Part shown: positions 8,814 to 17,447 of the stretch, piece by piece
Numbering within the stretch: the stretch's first letter is position 1
How the letters are laid out: every line of letters begins with the position of its first letter
DNA from: Cognatundibacterium rugosum
GTDB lineage: Bacteria; Pseudomonadota; Gammaproteobacteria; Burkholderiales; Burkholderiaceae_D
Length of the DNA: 64,000 nt
Direction of reading: 5' to 3'
Assembly (NCBI RefSeq): GCF_014284365.1
Contig: NZ_JACOGG010000002.1
Location: 248,001 to 312,000, forward strand
Made by a program: the position numbers and the translations under genes
Notes under the pieces: model-generated
What the model was told of the DNA's origin: nothing
The model's database searches: none
What the model saw: only the letters and a program-made list of their open reading frames with translations

Positions 8814-9560
8814 TTAAGCAGCGGCCTGCGCTGTCTGCACGATAGCCAGATACTGACGTGTGACGCTGTCCATGCCCTGCTCAAGGCTTTCCACGATCAC
8901 GGCATGACCAATAGAGACTTCGAGTATGCCGGGAATCTGTAAAAAACGGCCCAGATTCTGCAGGTTCAGATCGTGACCCGCATTCACCCCCAGACCCGCC
9001 TGCTGCGCGCGTTTCGCCGTGTCAGCGAACTGCGCCCAGATGGCATCGTTCTCAGCACTGCCATAGGTTTCTGCATAGGGCTCGGTATATAACTCTACGC
9101 GGTCCGCCCCCAGCTGACGCGCCAGTGCCAGATCAGCGTCAGAGATGCCCGCATCCACAAACAGGCTGCTGCGTATACCTGCCACCTTTAATTGCGCGAG
9201 TACCGGTGCCAGCAGCGCCGCATCGCGCTGCATATCCCAGCCGTGGTCAGACGTCAGCTGATCCGGCGCGTCCGGCACCAGCGTGCATTGCGCGGGACGA
9301 TGGCGTAACACCACATCCATGAATTCCTGCGCAGGATAACCTTCCACATTCAGTTCCGCCCCACGTTGCTGACACAGGCGACCCAGGCTGTCCACATCCG
9401 AGTAACGCGCATGACGCTGATCCTGACGCGGATGCAGCGTAATCCCGGCTACACCGAGCTCAAGAAAACGCGCAGAAAACGCATCCACGTCAGGATAATT
9501 CCTGCCGCGCGAATTGCGCAGCAAAGCAATTTTATTGATATTGATAGAGAGTAGTGTCAT
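8814..9560 (-). CDS. pdxJ: Pyridoxine 5'-phosphate synthase, Bacteroidetes-like form
   Basis: PdxJ condenses 3-amino-2-oxopropyl phosphate with deoxyxylulose 5-phosphate to make pyridoxine phosphate. This 248-residue TIM barrel shows GITLHPRQDQRH, the catalytic His in VNAGHDL, and the phosphate-binding VSIGHAVI. Its signature stretches (SININKIALLRNSRG, NVEGYPAQEF, LVPDAPDQLTS, RVELYTEPYA) match the variant I recall from Bacteroidetes and not the enterobacterial NIDHIATLRN/NLEMA form. It has AGGAA before the ATG and sits between liuD and liuE, not beside acpS/recO. It may be a second, transferred copy, or the genome's only one. Confidence 0.9.
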   Translation of the reverse strand: MTLLSININKIALLRNSRGRNYPDVDAFSARFLELGVAGITLHPRQDQRHARYSDVDSLGRLCQQRGAELNVEGYPAQEFMDVVLRHRPAQCTLVPDAPDQLTSDHGWDMQRDAALLAPVLAQLKVAGIRSSLFVDAGISDADLALARQLGADRVELYTEPYAETYGSAENDAIWAQFADTAKRAQQAGLGVNAGHDLNLQNLGRFLQIPGILEVSIGHAVIVESLEQGMDSVTRQYLAIVQTAQAAA

Positions 9561-9724
9561 TTCAATTCCTATTGGCCATGCATATGGCGAACGATGGCGG
9601 GCAATCAGCGCAGGGCGTCATTGTATGCCTTTGCGTTACAACGTGTCCCGGCAACGCGATTGGAGGATGTGGAGTCAGATCAGACATGTGAAGCTTATCC
9701 AGTATATCAATGCTGCCCGCTACT

Positions 9725-9750
9725 CCCCTCTCCCGCGAGCGGGAGAGGGG
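9725..9750. repeat. REP-like palindrome, first copy
   Basis: CCCCTCTCCCGC (9725-9736), a GA loop, then GCGGGAGAGGGG (9739-9750) form a perfect 12-bp stem, followed by GCCGGGGGTGAGGG-like sequence. This is the layout of the GGGAGAGGG/GGGTGAGGG family of dispersed repeats seen in many proteobacteria. Confidence 0.8.
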
Positions 9751-9852
9751 CCGGGGGTGAGGGCGGTGGCAAAGGCGGAACAAATAGTTAGCGCAACCTT
9801 TATACAAACAGATATTTTATTCATTGCCATTTATCAAGCACCCTCATCCCTG

Positions 9853-9878
9853 CCCTTCTCCCGCACGCGGGAGAAGGG
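9853..9878. repeat. REP-like palindrome, second copy in inverse orientation
   Basis: CCCTTCTCCCGC (9853-9864), an AC loop, then GCGGGAGAAGGG (9867-9878) form a perfect 12-bp stem. The flanking CACCCTCATCCCTG on the left is the reverse complement of the tail of the first copy, so the two are head-to-head, as in BIME-type pairs. It lies about 10 bases past the liuD stop and could also end or stabilise that transcript. Confidence 0.8.
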
Positions 9879-9888
9879 ATGTGACATG

Positions 9889-11883
9889 CTACTGCGCAAA
9901 CGCCAGCAATTGCGCGCCTTCGCTGACCTGATCGCCAACTGCATACAAAACTTCATCGATCACGCCGTCATGCGGTGCTGAAATCGTGTGTTCCATTTTC
10001 ATGGCTTCCATGATCAGCAAAGCATCGCCTTTTTTCACTTCCTGTTGCGACTTGACCAGTACTGCCACGATCTTGCCCGGCATCGGTGCGGTCAGGCGGC
10101 CGCCTTCGGCTTCTGTCTCACCCGCATGGGCCAGCGCATCCTGATACTGCAGTACGCTGTGCTGACCCTGGCTGAATACATGGAAGAATTCACCATCACG
10201 CACCACGGTGGCACGCACAGTTTGCTCGCCCAGCGCCAGCACGATGTCATTGCCACTGGCTTGCACCAGCCGCACTTCCACTTCCTGCTGCGCGCTGCGT
10301 ATGCGCCAGCCCTGCGCCAGATAGGTGACGCTGACACTGTGCGCCTGCTGTTCTTCCGTCCATTCCAGATTGCGCCGTAACTGACTGTTCATACGCCAGC
10401 CATGGCTGCTCTGCCACGGATCGCTGCCACTGCTTTGTTCTGAACGCAGCAAGGCCACAGCGGCGCAGGCCAGCGTGCCCAGCGTAGCGGGCTGCAAAGC
10501 TGGGAATAAGCTGGCCTGATTGCGCTCGATCAGACCGGTATCCAGATCCGCACCCGAGAATGCCTGCCCCGTCACCAGGCGCGATAAAAAGCCAATATTC
10601 GAATGCAGGCCAACGATCTGATATTGCGCCAATGCCTGCGCCATCCGCGCCAGCGCTTCCTGACGGTCTTTACCCCATACGATCATTTTCGCGATCATAG
10701 GATCATAGAAAGGCGAGATGGTATCGCCTTCGCGCACACCGCTGTCGATACGGAAAGCCGCGGGTTCGGCAGCGCCGCCCAGCGTGAAACTGACCGCCTC
10801 CGGTGTGCGCAGATGACGCAAAGTACCGATGGAAGGCAGGAAGCCTTTTTCCGGATTTTCTGCATACACACGCGCCTCGATGGCATGGCCATGTATCTGT
10901 AATTCAGATTGCTGCAACGGCAGTTTTTCACCGGCTGCGACACGCAGCTGCCATTCCACCAGATCGGTACCGGTAATCATTTCTGTGACCGGATGTTCGA
11001 CCTGCAGACGGGTATTCATTTCCATGAAGTAGAAAGAGCCATCCTGATTGGCGATAAACTCAACCGTACCCGCACCGACATAGCCGACCGCTTTGGCTGC
11101 GGCCACTGCGGCCTCGCCCATCGCCGCACGGCGTTCCGCAGTCATGCCCGGTGCCGGCGCTTCTTCCAATACTTTCTGATGGCGGCGCTGTACCGAGCAA
11201 TCACGCTCAAACAGATACACGCAATTGCCATGGGTATCAGCGAACACCTGAATTTCGATATGACGCGGACGCTGCAAATATTTTTCTGCGAGTACCTTGT
11301 CGTCGCCAAAGGAATTGATCGCTTCGCGTTTGCAGGATGCCAGACCGTCTTTGAAATCCTTGCTGCTTTCAATCACGCGCATGCCCTTGCCACCACCACC
11401 GGCACTGGCTTTCAGCAAGACCGGATAACCGATGCGGTCCGCCTCAGCCTGCAAAAAATCAGGGTCCTGATTGTCGCCGTGATAGCCGGGTACCAGCGGT
11501 ACATGGGCTTTTTCCATCAGCGATTTCGCTGCCGACTTACTGCCCATGGCTTCAATCGCAGAAGCTGGCGGGCCAATGAATGCAATGTCATGACGGGCAC
11601 AGGCTTCGGCGAACTCACTGTTCTCAGATAGAAAACCATAACCAGGATGAATCGCCTGGGCACCGGTCGCCAACGCCACCTCTATAATTTTGTCAGCGCG
11701 CAGATAGCTTTCCTTGGCCGCTGCCGGACCGATCAGCACCGCTTCATCACAGACCGCCACGTGCCGGGCATTGGCGTCCGCTTCCGAATACACAGCAACG
11801 GTTTTGATACCCATACGGCGTGCAGTCGCAGCGACACGGCAGGCGATTTCGCCACGGTTGGCGATCAGGATTTTGGTGAACAT
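9889..11883 (-). CDS. liuD: 3-methylcrotonyl-CoA carboxylase, biotin-containing alpha subunit
   Basis: This 664-residue protein combines biotin carboxylase (residues 1-445, with the ATP-grasp loop KASAGGGGKGMR and EMNTRLQVEHPVTE) and a C-terminal biotin carrier domain with biotinyl Lys629 in IMEAMKMEHT. With LiuB it carboxylates 3-methylcrotonyl-CoA to 3-methylglutaconyl-CoA in leucine degradation. Assignment over propionyl- or geranyl-CoA carboxylase rests on the liu context (liuR, A, B, C, E in the same array). It lies downstream of bioB on the same strand, next to the genes that make its cofactor. Confidence 0.93.
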   Translation of the reverse strand: MFTKILIANRGEIACRVAATARRMGIKTVAVYSEADANARHVAVCDEAVLIGPAAAKESYLRADKIIEVALATGAQAIHPGYGFLSENSEFAEACARHDIAFIGPPASAIEAMGSKSAAKSLMEKAHVPLVPGYHGDNQDPDFLQAEADRIGYPVLLKASAGGGGKGMRVIESSKDFKDGLASCKREAINSFGDDKVLAEKYLQRPRHIEIQVFADTHGNCVYLFERDCSVQRRHQKVLEEAPAPGMTAERRAAMGEAAVAAAKAVGYVGAGTVEFIANQDGSFYFMEMNTRLQVEHPVTEMITGTDLVEWQLRVAAGEKLPLQQSELQIHGHAIEARVYAENPEKGFLPSIGTLRHLRTPEAVSFTLGGAAEPAAFRIDSGVREGDTISPFYDPMIAKMIVWGKDRQEALARMAQALAQYQIVGLHSNIGFLSRLVTGQAFSGADLDTGLIERNQASLFPALQPATLGTLACAAVALLRSEQSSGSDPWQSSHGWRMNSQLRRNLEWTEEQQAHSVSVTYLAQGWRIRSAQQEVEVRLVQASGNDIVLALGEQTVRATVVRDGEFFHVFSQGQHSVLQYQDALAHAGETEAEGGRLTAPMPGKIVAVLVKSQQEVKKGDALLIMEAMKMEHTISAPHDGVIDEVLYAVGDQVSEGAQLLAFAQ

Positions 11884-12010
11884 GGTCTCTATCTTTCTTA
11901 TTAAGTCATTTAAAATCGTTCAACTCAGATCTCAACAACAGGCTGCGCTATTCAATTTTTGCCAGGCTGCTGCAGTGTCTCCGGATCGCGTTGAACGATG
12001 CCAGGTTTGG

Positions 12011-13039
12011 TCAGCTGCAGCTACCTGCCTTCGCTTCCACTTTGCCACGGGTTTTCAGGCCCAGCTTAGCCAGCAATACGCGGTCGTCTTCGGCTTCCGG
12101 ATTTTCGGTCGTGAGTAATTTATCACCATAGAAAATCGAGTTGGCGCCAGCCAGGAAGCACATCGCCTGTACCGCTTCACCCATTTGACGACGGCCGGCG
12201 GATAAGCGCACGCGGGCTTTCGGCATGGTGATGCGGGCGACAGCGATGGTACGTACAAATTCCAGCGGATCGAGCGGATCGAGGCCGTGTAAAGGCGTGC
12301 CTTCGACCTGGACCAGATGATTGACCGGCACCGATTCCGGATAAGGATTCAGATTCGCCAACTGGGCGATCAGACCGGCACGCTGACGGCGCGATTCACC
12401 CATGCCGACGATGCCGCCGCAGCAGACTTTGAGACCGGCATTGCGCACATGACCCAGTGTGTCCAGACGGTCCTGGTAGTCACGGGTGGAAATCACATTG
12501 TTGTAAAACTCAGGTGCGGTATCGAGATTATGGTTGTAGTAATCCAGGCCAGCGTCAGCCAGACGCTGCGCCTGCTCTTCTTTCAGCATACCGAGTGTGG
12601 CGCAGGTTTCCAAACCCATGGCTTTGACTTCACGCACCATGGTTTCGACTTTTTCCATATCGCGGTCTTTCGGTGAACGCCATGCGGCGCCCATGCAGAA
12701 GCGGGTTGCACCATTTTCACGTGCGGCTTTGGCAGCATCCAGCACTTCGCGCACATCCAGCATTTTCTTGGCTTCCACGCCGGTATCGTAACGTGCAGCC
12801 TGCGGGCAGTATCCGCAATCCTCTTCGCAACCGCCGGTCTTAATCGATAACAGCGTCGCGAGTTCCACATCACCATCCGGGAAATTGGCGCGATGGGCGG
12901 ACTGTGCTTTGAACATCAGTTCATTGAAAGGCAGATCGAATAAGGCCAGCACATCGTCTACCGGCCAGGTTTCAGCTTCAATTTTTTTTACAGGTGGCTG
13001 AAAACTCAGCGGCTGTTGCAGGGGTTCATTCGCTTGCAT
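12011..13039 (-). CDS. bioB: Biotin synthase
   Basis: BioB is a radical-SAM enzyme that inserts sulfur into dethiobiotin. The 342-residue protein has the SAM-cluster cysteines in [12 protein letters not shown] (Cys71, Cys75, Cys78) and the conserved [10 protein letters not shown] and RLSAGRR segments of the family. The ATG at 13039 has AAGGAAG ahead and gives normal length; the frame stays open much further upstream, inside bioD. It overlaps the end of bioD by 14 bases and is the last gene of the bioA-F-D-B operon. Confidence 0.97.
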   Translation of the reverse strand: MQANEPLQQPLSFQPPVKKIEAETWPVDDVLALFDLPFNELMFKAQSAHRANFPDGDVELATLLSIKTGGCEEDCGYCPQAARYDTGVEAKKMLDVREVLDAAKAARENGATRFCMGAAWRSPKDRDMEKVETMVREVKAMGLETCATLGMLKEEQAQRLADAGLDYYNHNLDTAPEFYNNVISTRDYQDRLDTLGHVRNAGLKVCCGGIVGMGESRRQRAGLIAQLANLNPYPESVPVNHLVQVEGTPLHGLDPLDPLEFVRTIAVARITMPKARVRLSAGRRQMGEAVQAMCFLAGANSIFYGDKLLTTENPEAEDDRVLLAKLGLKTRGKVEAKAGSCS

Positions 13040-13754
13040 AAGTCTTCCTTGACTGAAGTGTAAGTGTGTTAAGGTCGAGACAGGCAGCAGCAGCGCTGCG
13101 CTGTTCCGCGGCCGTTCCGCGCAGACGCGGGATGTGGCCAAGTAAGGGAGCGGCGATGCGCTGGGCAATCGCGGCGATATTGTCTTGCAGGTGGAGCATG
13201 TCGGGATCGACGGTATTGGCAATCCAGCCAGCCAGCGTCAGGCCTTGCGCACGGATAGCCTGCGCCGTCAGCAAAGCATGGTTGATACACCCCAGGCGCA
13301 GACCAACCACTAAGATCACCGGCAAATCCAGCACTTGCGCCAGTTGCGCAGTATCAGTGTGCTCGTTGAGCGGCACGCAAAAACCGCCCACGCCTTCCAC
13401 GATCACCACGTCGGCCAGACTGCGCGCCTGTTCACAGGCGGCCTGTATGCGCGGCAGTTCTATCGACACTTGTTCCAGCCTGGCCACGATATGTGGCGCA
13501 GCGGGTGTCTGCATCAGGTAAGGACAAACCAGTGCTTGCGGCGCCTGCACACTGGATGCTGCCATCAGCGCGTCGACATCGTCGTTATGCCATTGTTCAT
13601 CGCGCCATTCCGCACCCGATGCGATTGGCTTCAGGCCCAGCGTGCTGACACCCTGCTGGCTGAAGGCCTGCAATAAGGCACTGCTGCAAAAGGTCTTGCC
13701 GATTTCGGTATCGGTGCCGGTGATAAAAAAGTCGCGTTGACGCAGCGTCGTCAT
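13026..13754 (-). CDS. bioD: Dethiobiotin synthetase
   Basis: BioD uses ATP and CO2 to close the ureido ring of dethiobiotin. This 242-residue protein has the P-loop GTDTEIGKT (13-21), the [15 protein letters not shown] motif and the [18 protein letters not shown] segment typical of BioD. Its ATG shares one base with the bioF stop (TGATG), so translation is probably coupled. The 3' end overlaps bioB. Confidence 0.95.
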   Translation of the reverse strand: MTTLRQRDFFITGTDTEIGKTFCSSALLQAFSQQGVSTLGLKPIASGAEWRDEQWHNDDVDALMAASSVQAPQALVCPYLMQTPAAPHIVARLEQVSIELPRIQAACEQARSLADVVIVEGVGGFCVPLNEHTDTAQLAQVLDLPVILVVGLRLGCINHALLTAQAIRAQGLTLAGWIANTVDPDMLHLQDNIAAIAQRIAAPLLGHIPRLRGTAAEQRSAAAACLDLNTLTLQSRKTYASE

Positions 13755-15037
13755 CAGGCTACCTCGGCAAAGCACTGTGCCACATAACTCATCTGATCCA
13801 GGCGATTAATGGCCTGGATCAATTGTTGTACCTGCACTTCGCTGTGCGCCGCAGACAGGGTGACACGCAAACGCGCACTGCCTTGCGGCACAGTCGGCGG
13901 ACGTATCGCACCGACCCAGTAGCCCTGATCCAGCAAGTTACCGGCAATGCTGAGCATGGCTGCATTGGCGCCAATCACGACCGGCTGAATGGCGGTGATG
14001 GATGGCATCAATTGCCACATTTGCAGATTCAGGCCATCACTGAACTGATGGATCAGCTTATTCAGATGGGTGCGTCGTTGCTGGCCTTCTTCACCGCTGA
14101 TGATATCTATGCTGGTCAGTAAAGCATGCGCCAGTGCCGGTGCAGCAGCGGTGGTGTAGATGTAGGCACGCGCTTTCTGGATCAGCCATTCGATCACGGT
14201 TTCATGGGCAGCCACGAATGCGCCGCCAACACCGGCCGCTTTACCCAGTGTGCCCATGTACACCAGATTCGGTGACTGCAGCGCAAAGTGTTCCAGCACA
14301 CCGCGTCCGTGTTCGCCCAGCACGCCAAAACCATGCGCATCATCGACGATCAGCCAGGCATCGTATTGTTCGCATAAGGCCAGCAGACGCGGCAATTCAG
14401 CGATATTGCCATCCATGCTGAATACGCTATCCGTCACCACCACCCGTTTTTGATGGCGGCAGTTTTGCAGCATGCTTTCTAATGCGGCATAGTCTTTGTG
14501 CGGAAACACCTGAGTATGCGCGCGTGACAGACGCACACCATCTATCAGCGAGGCATGATTGAGTTCCTCTGAAAACACGGCCGCGTCCTTGCCCGACAAG
14601 GCAGTGACCACGGCCTGATTCGCCATATAGCCAGTGCAGAAATATAGTGCACGTGCCTGCGCTATGCAGGGCGACATGAATTCTGCCAGCCGCTCTTCCA
14701 GTGCCATATGGGCGCGGCTGTGGCCACTGATCAGATGCGAGGCACCACTGCCGGCGCCATACAGCGATGCACCTTTTTGCAAGGCTTGCACCACCAGCGG
14801 ATGGGTCGCTAAACCCAGGTAATCATTGCTGCAAAATGCAATCAGGTCACGCTCTTCGGCGCGCAGGTTGGCACCGTGCACATGTTCGACAGTGCGACGG
14901 CGGCGTATCAAATGCTGCTTATCCAGTTCTGCCAGCTCTTGTTGCAAGCCTTGCAGTAAAGGATGGCCTGCCGCTGCCAGCTGTAAATGCAGGCCGGACG
15001 TGCTGCTGTCGGCAGGGTGTTGGGAACGACTACTCAT
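13754..15037 (-). CDS. bioF: 8-amino-7-oxononanoate synthase
   Basis: BioF joins pimeloyl-thioester and alanine to give 8-amino-7-oxononanoate (PLP-dependent, alpha-oxoamine synthase family). The 427-residue protein shows FCSNDYLGLATHP, GSGASHLISGHSRAH, the PLP-ring Asp in VDDAHGFGVLGEHGRG and the Schiff-base Lys in MGTLGKAAGVGGAF. The ATG at 15037 overlaps the bioA end by 8 bases. A spare N-terminal tail of about 20 residues is polar and not part of the fold. Confidence 0.96.
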   Translation of the reverse strand: MSSRSQHPADSSTSGLHLQLAAAGHPLLQGLQQELAELDKQHLIRRRRTVEHVHGANLRAEERDLIAFCSNDYLGLATHPLVVQALQKGASLYGAGSGASHLISGHSRAHMALEERLAEFMSPCIAQARALYFCTGYMANQAVVTALSGKDAAVFSEELNHASLIDGVRLSRAHTQVFPHKDYAALESMLQNCRHQKRVVVTDSVFSMDGNIAELPRLLALCEQYDAWLIVDDAHGFGVLGEHGRGVLEHFALQSPNLVYMGTLGKAAGVGGAFVAAHETVIEWLIQKARAYIYTTAAAPALAHALLTSIDIISGEEGQQRRTHLNKLIHQFSDGLNLQMWQLMPSITAIQPVVIGANAAMLSIAGNLLDQGYWVGAIRPPTVPQGSARLRVTLSAAHSEVQVQQLIQAINRLDQMSYVAQCFAEVA

Positions 15038-16379
15038 GCATAACCTTTTCAAATACGTTCATGGTTTTCTGTGCCAGCAAGGCGATGTCTTCATCGCTCA
15101 GAATATACGGCGGCATCAGATACACACTGCGCCCTATAGGACGCATTAATAATTCTTCCTCCAGCGCGGCACTGAAAAAGCGGCGCGAGAAGCTCGCAGC
15201 ACGCGCCGCATCAGGCTCTATCGCATCGAACGCGAAGATCATGCCTTGCTGCCTCACATGTGCGACCCGGCTGTCATTCTGCAGCGGCGCGAAGGCAGTC
15301 GCGATAGCCTGCGCACGCGCACGGTTAGCGCTCAATACCTGATCATCGGCAAAAATCTGCAAGGTCGCCAGCGCCGCACGGCAAGCCAGCGGATTGCCGG
15401 TATACGAATGCGAATGCAGGAAACCACGGCGCACATCGGTATCATAAAACGCCTGATACACCGCGTCGGTGCTCATCACCAGACTCAGTGGCAGATAACC
15501 ACCGCTGATGCCCTTAGAGAGGCACAGCAGATCAGGCCAGATGCCAGCCGATTCACAGGCAAAGAAAGTACCGGTGCGGCCACAGCCAACTGCGATTTCA
15601 TCCGCGATCAAATGCACCTGATACTGGTCGCATAAGGCACGCAGACGCTGCAGATATACAGGATCATGCATCGCCATGCCGGTCGCACATTGCACCAGCG
15701 GTTCGATGATGACGGCCGCCACTTTGCCGCTGCGCTGCTGTAACACCCGCTCCAGATCGGCGGCGGCACGCAAGGCCACATCGGCGGCGCTTTCACCGGC
15801 TTGCGCCTGACGCGCGTCGGGGGAGCTGACCACATGTGCTCTTTGCAGCATAGGTCCATAGGCGTCGCGGAACAAACTCACATCGGTGACGGCGAGCGCA
15901 CCGACGGTTTCGCCGTGATAACTGCCCTGCACGCAAATGAATTCCTGCTTCTCCGTCTGGCCCTGATTGCGCCAGGCATGAAAACTCATTTTTAAGGCGA
16001 TTTCCACTGCCGAAGCGCCATCCGAGGCATAGAAGCAATGTCCCAGCTGATGCGAAGTCAGTGCCGCCAGCTGTTCAGATAATTCGATCACTGGCGCATG
16101 GGTGAAGCCAGCCAGCATCGCATGTTCGAGCTGATCCAGCTGTTCTTTGAGGGCGGCATTGATACGTGGATTGGCATGGCCGAACAGATTGACCCACCAG
16201 GAGCTGATCGCATCCAGGTAGCGACGGCCTTCCATGTCATACAGCCAGATACCGCGTCCGTGACTGACAGGTATCAGCGGCACGGGATCAATCGCAGCAT
16301 GATGTTGCATCTGAGTGCAGGGATGCCAGACGTGTTGCAGGCTTCTGCTGACCCAGTTCGTTTGTGTTTCCAAAATCAC
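15030..16379 (-). CDS. bioA: Adenosylmethionine-8-amino-7-oxononanoate aminotransferase
   Basis: BioA transfers an amino group from SAM to the oxononanoate to make diaminopelargonate. This 449-residue fold-type I PLP enzyme has WHPCTQM at the start, SWWVNLFGHANPRIN, the PLP Asp in LIADEIAVGCGRTG and the Schiff-base Lys in CLSKGISGGYLPL. The start is unsettled: the first codon is GTG at 16379, but a TTG at 16373 has GGAG at better spacing. It leads the bio operon. A perfect 17-bp inverted repeat lies directly upstream and may control it. Confidence 0.95.
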   Translation of the reverse strand: MILETQTNWVSRSLQHVWHPCTQMQHHAAIDPVPLIPVSHGRGIWLYDMEGRRYLDAISSWWVNLFGHANPRINAALKEQLDQLEHAMLAGFTHAPVIELSEQLAALTSHQLGHCFYASDGASAVEIALKMSFHAWRNQGQTEKQEFICVQGSYHGETVGALAVTDVSLFRDAYGPMLQRAHVVSSPDARQAQAGESAADVALRAAADLERVLQQRSGKVAAVIIEPLVQCATGMAMHDPVYLQRLRALCDQYQVHLIADEIAVGCGRTGTFFACESAGIWPDLLCLSKGISGGYLPLSLVMSTDAVYQAFYDTDVRRGFLHSHSYTGNPLACRAALATLQIFADDQVLSANRARAQAIATAFAPLQNDSRVAHVRQQGMIFAFDAIEPDAARAASFSRRFFSAALEEELLMRPIGRSVYLMPPYILSDEDIALLAQKTMNVFEKVMHE

Positions 16380-16393
16380 TCCAGACTACGGAT

Positions 16394-16446
16394 CAGACTG
16401 AGCTAAGCCGCCATCGCTGCGGCGGCACCCGGCTTAGCTCAGTCTG
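16394..16446 (-). promoter_or_regulatory. Long hairpin in front of bioA, candidate leader control element
   Basis: CAGACTGAGCTAAGCCG (16394-16410) and CGGCTTAGCTCAGTCTG (16430-16446) are perfect 17-bp inverted arms, extended inward by GCCGC/GCGGC. The hairpin ends 14 bases before the GTG of bioA and has no U-run. A further plus-strand CAGACT (16382-16387) overlaps the bioA ribosome binding site, so the hairpin arm could pair there instead. Confidence 0.6.
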
Positions 16447-16498
16447 GTTAACAAAGCGCGTATTTTATGCGACTTTTCACCAGCTTCCGGTGTTAGCC

Positions 16499-16523
16499 CC
16501 CGCAATCCTGACAGGATGGCGGG
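16499..16523 (+). terminator. Hairpin CCCGC-ATCCT / AGGAT-GCGGG between liuC and bioA
   Basis: CCCGC-A-ATCCT, loop GAC, AGGAT-G-GCGGG forms a near-perfect stem. On the plus strand a T-rich run follows (TTATTCTTAATTTTTTAC), which is terminator-like, although no plus-strand gene lies just before it. On the minus strand it would sit 34 bases past the liuC stop without a U-run. It may separate liuC from the bio operon. Confidence 0.4.
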
Positions 16524-16557
16524 TTATTCTTAATTTTTTACTACTTAAAACCGAGTT

Positions 16558-17337
16558 TCAGTTCAGCCAGGACGGTTTGCGTTTTTCCAGGAAAGAACGC
16601 ACGCCTTCACGTCCTTCCTCAGAAGCGCGGATCTGCGCGATGCCTTCCACTGTAGCGGCGATCAGCGTAGTCGTGATTTCGCGCCCGGCCACATCCTGCA
16701 CCAGACGCTTGGCCTGACGCACCGCGTTCGGGCTGTTGGATACCAAGGCTTTCGTCAGTTCCGCGACCTTGCTGTCCAGCGCTTCCGCACTCACCAGCTC
16801 ATGCACCAACCCGCAGCGCTGCGCCTCGGCGGCGCTGAAGCGTTCAGCGGTGATGAAATAGCGACGTGCCGCACTTTCTCCCATGGCCTTGATCACATAC
16901 GGAGAAATCGTGGCCGGTATCAATCCCAGCCGGACTTCGCTCAGACAAAAATTCGCACTGTCCACGCAAACCACGATATCACAGGCCGCCACCAGCCCCA
17001 TACCACCGGCATAGCAATCACCCTGCACTTTGGCCAACACCGGTTTGCTGCAACGGTAAATTGCAGCCAGCATGGCAGCCAGCTGGCCGGCATCGGCCAG
17101 GTTTTCAGCATGGGTATAGTCCGCCATTTTTTTCATCCAGTTCAGATCGGCACCCGCACAAAAGGCCGGGCCGTTGGCAGCCAACACCACCGCGCGTACC
17201 GTGTCGTCCTTATCCAGTTGCTGAAACACCTGAGTAAGTTCGGCGATCGTGTTTTCGTTAAATGCATTGCGCACATCGGGACGGTTCAGGGTCACGGTGG
17301 CGATCGCTTGTTCTATGCTGACGAGTAGTGTTTCCAA
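16558..17337 (-). CDS. liuC: 3-methylglutaconyl-CoA hydratase, enoyl-CoA hydratase family
   Basis: This 259-residue crotonase-fold protein should hydrate 3-methylglutaconyl-CoA to HMG-CoA in leucine degradation. It has the oxyanion-hole segments AFCAGADLNWMKKM and GDCYAGGMGLVAACDIVV, and ends in ERKPSWLN. No ATG fits. A TTG at 17337 with AGGAG seven bases upstream gives the expected N-terminus LETLLVSIEQAIATVTLNRP, so a TTG start is called. The specific reaction is inferred from neighbouring liu genes; the family alone would allow other enoyl-CoA substrates. Confidence 0.88.
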   Translation of the reverse strand: METLLVSIEQAIATVTLNRPDVRNAFNENTIAELTQVFQQLDKDDTVRAVVLAANGPAFCAGADLNWMKKMADYTHAENLADAGQLAAMLAAIYRCSKPVLAKVQGDCYAGGMGLVAACDIVVCVDSANFCLSEVRLGLIPATISPYVIKAMGESAARRYFITAERFSAAEAQRCGLVHELVSAEALDSKVAELTKALVSNSPNAVRQAKRLVQDVAGREITTTLIAATVEGIAQIRASEEGREGVRSFLEKRKPSWLN

Positions 17338-17447
17338 CAAATTCTCCTGATAAGTTCTGTTCTGCTGCTTGAGCACCTGCTACATTCATACTGACTGCAC
17401 ACTGACACAATTAACATCGTGACATGCGGTGTACAGGCACCACACAT

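Larger units (their letters stand above)
9561..9888. other. Intergenic region with a pair of REP-like palindromes
   Basis: This gap between liuD and pdxJ contains no gene. It holds two related GC-rich palindromes in opposite orientation, described in the next entries, separated by about 100 bases of ordinary sequence. Confidence 0.6.

Noticed and set aside
10909-11631. 240-codon plus-strand frame inside liuD
   Set aside because: Composition is that of an antisense shadow; liuD is certain.
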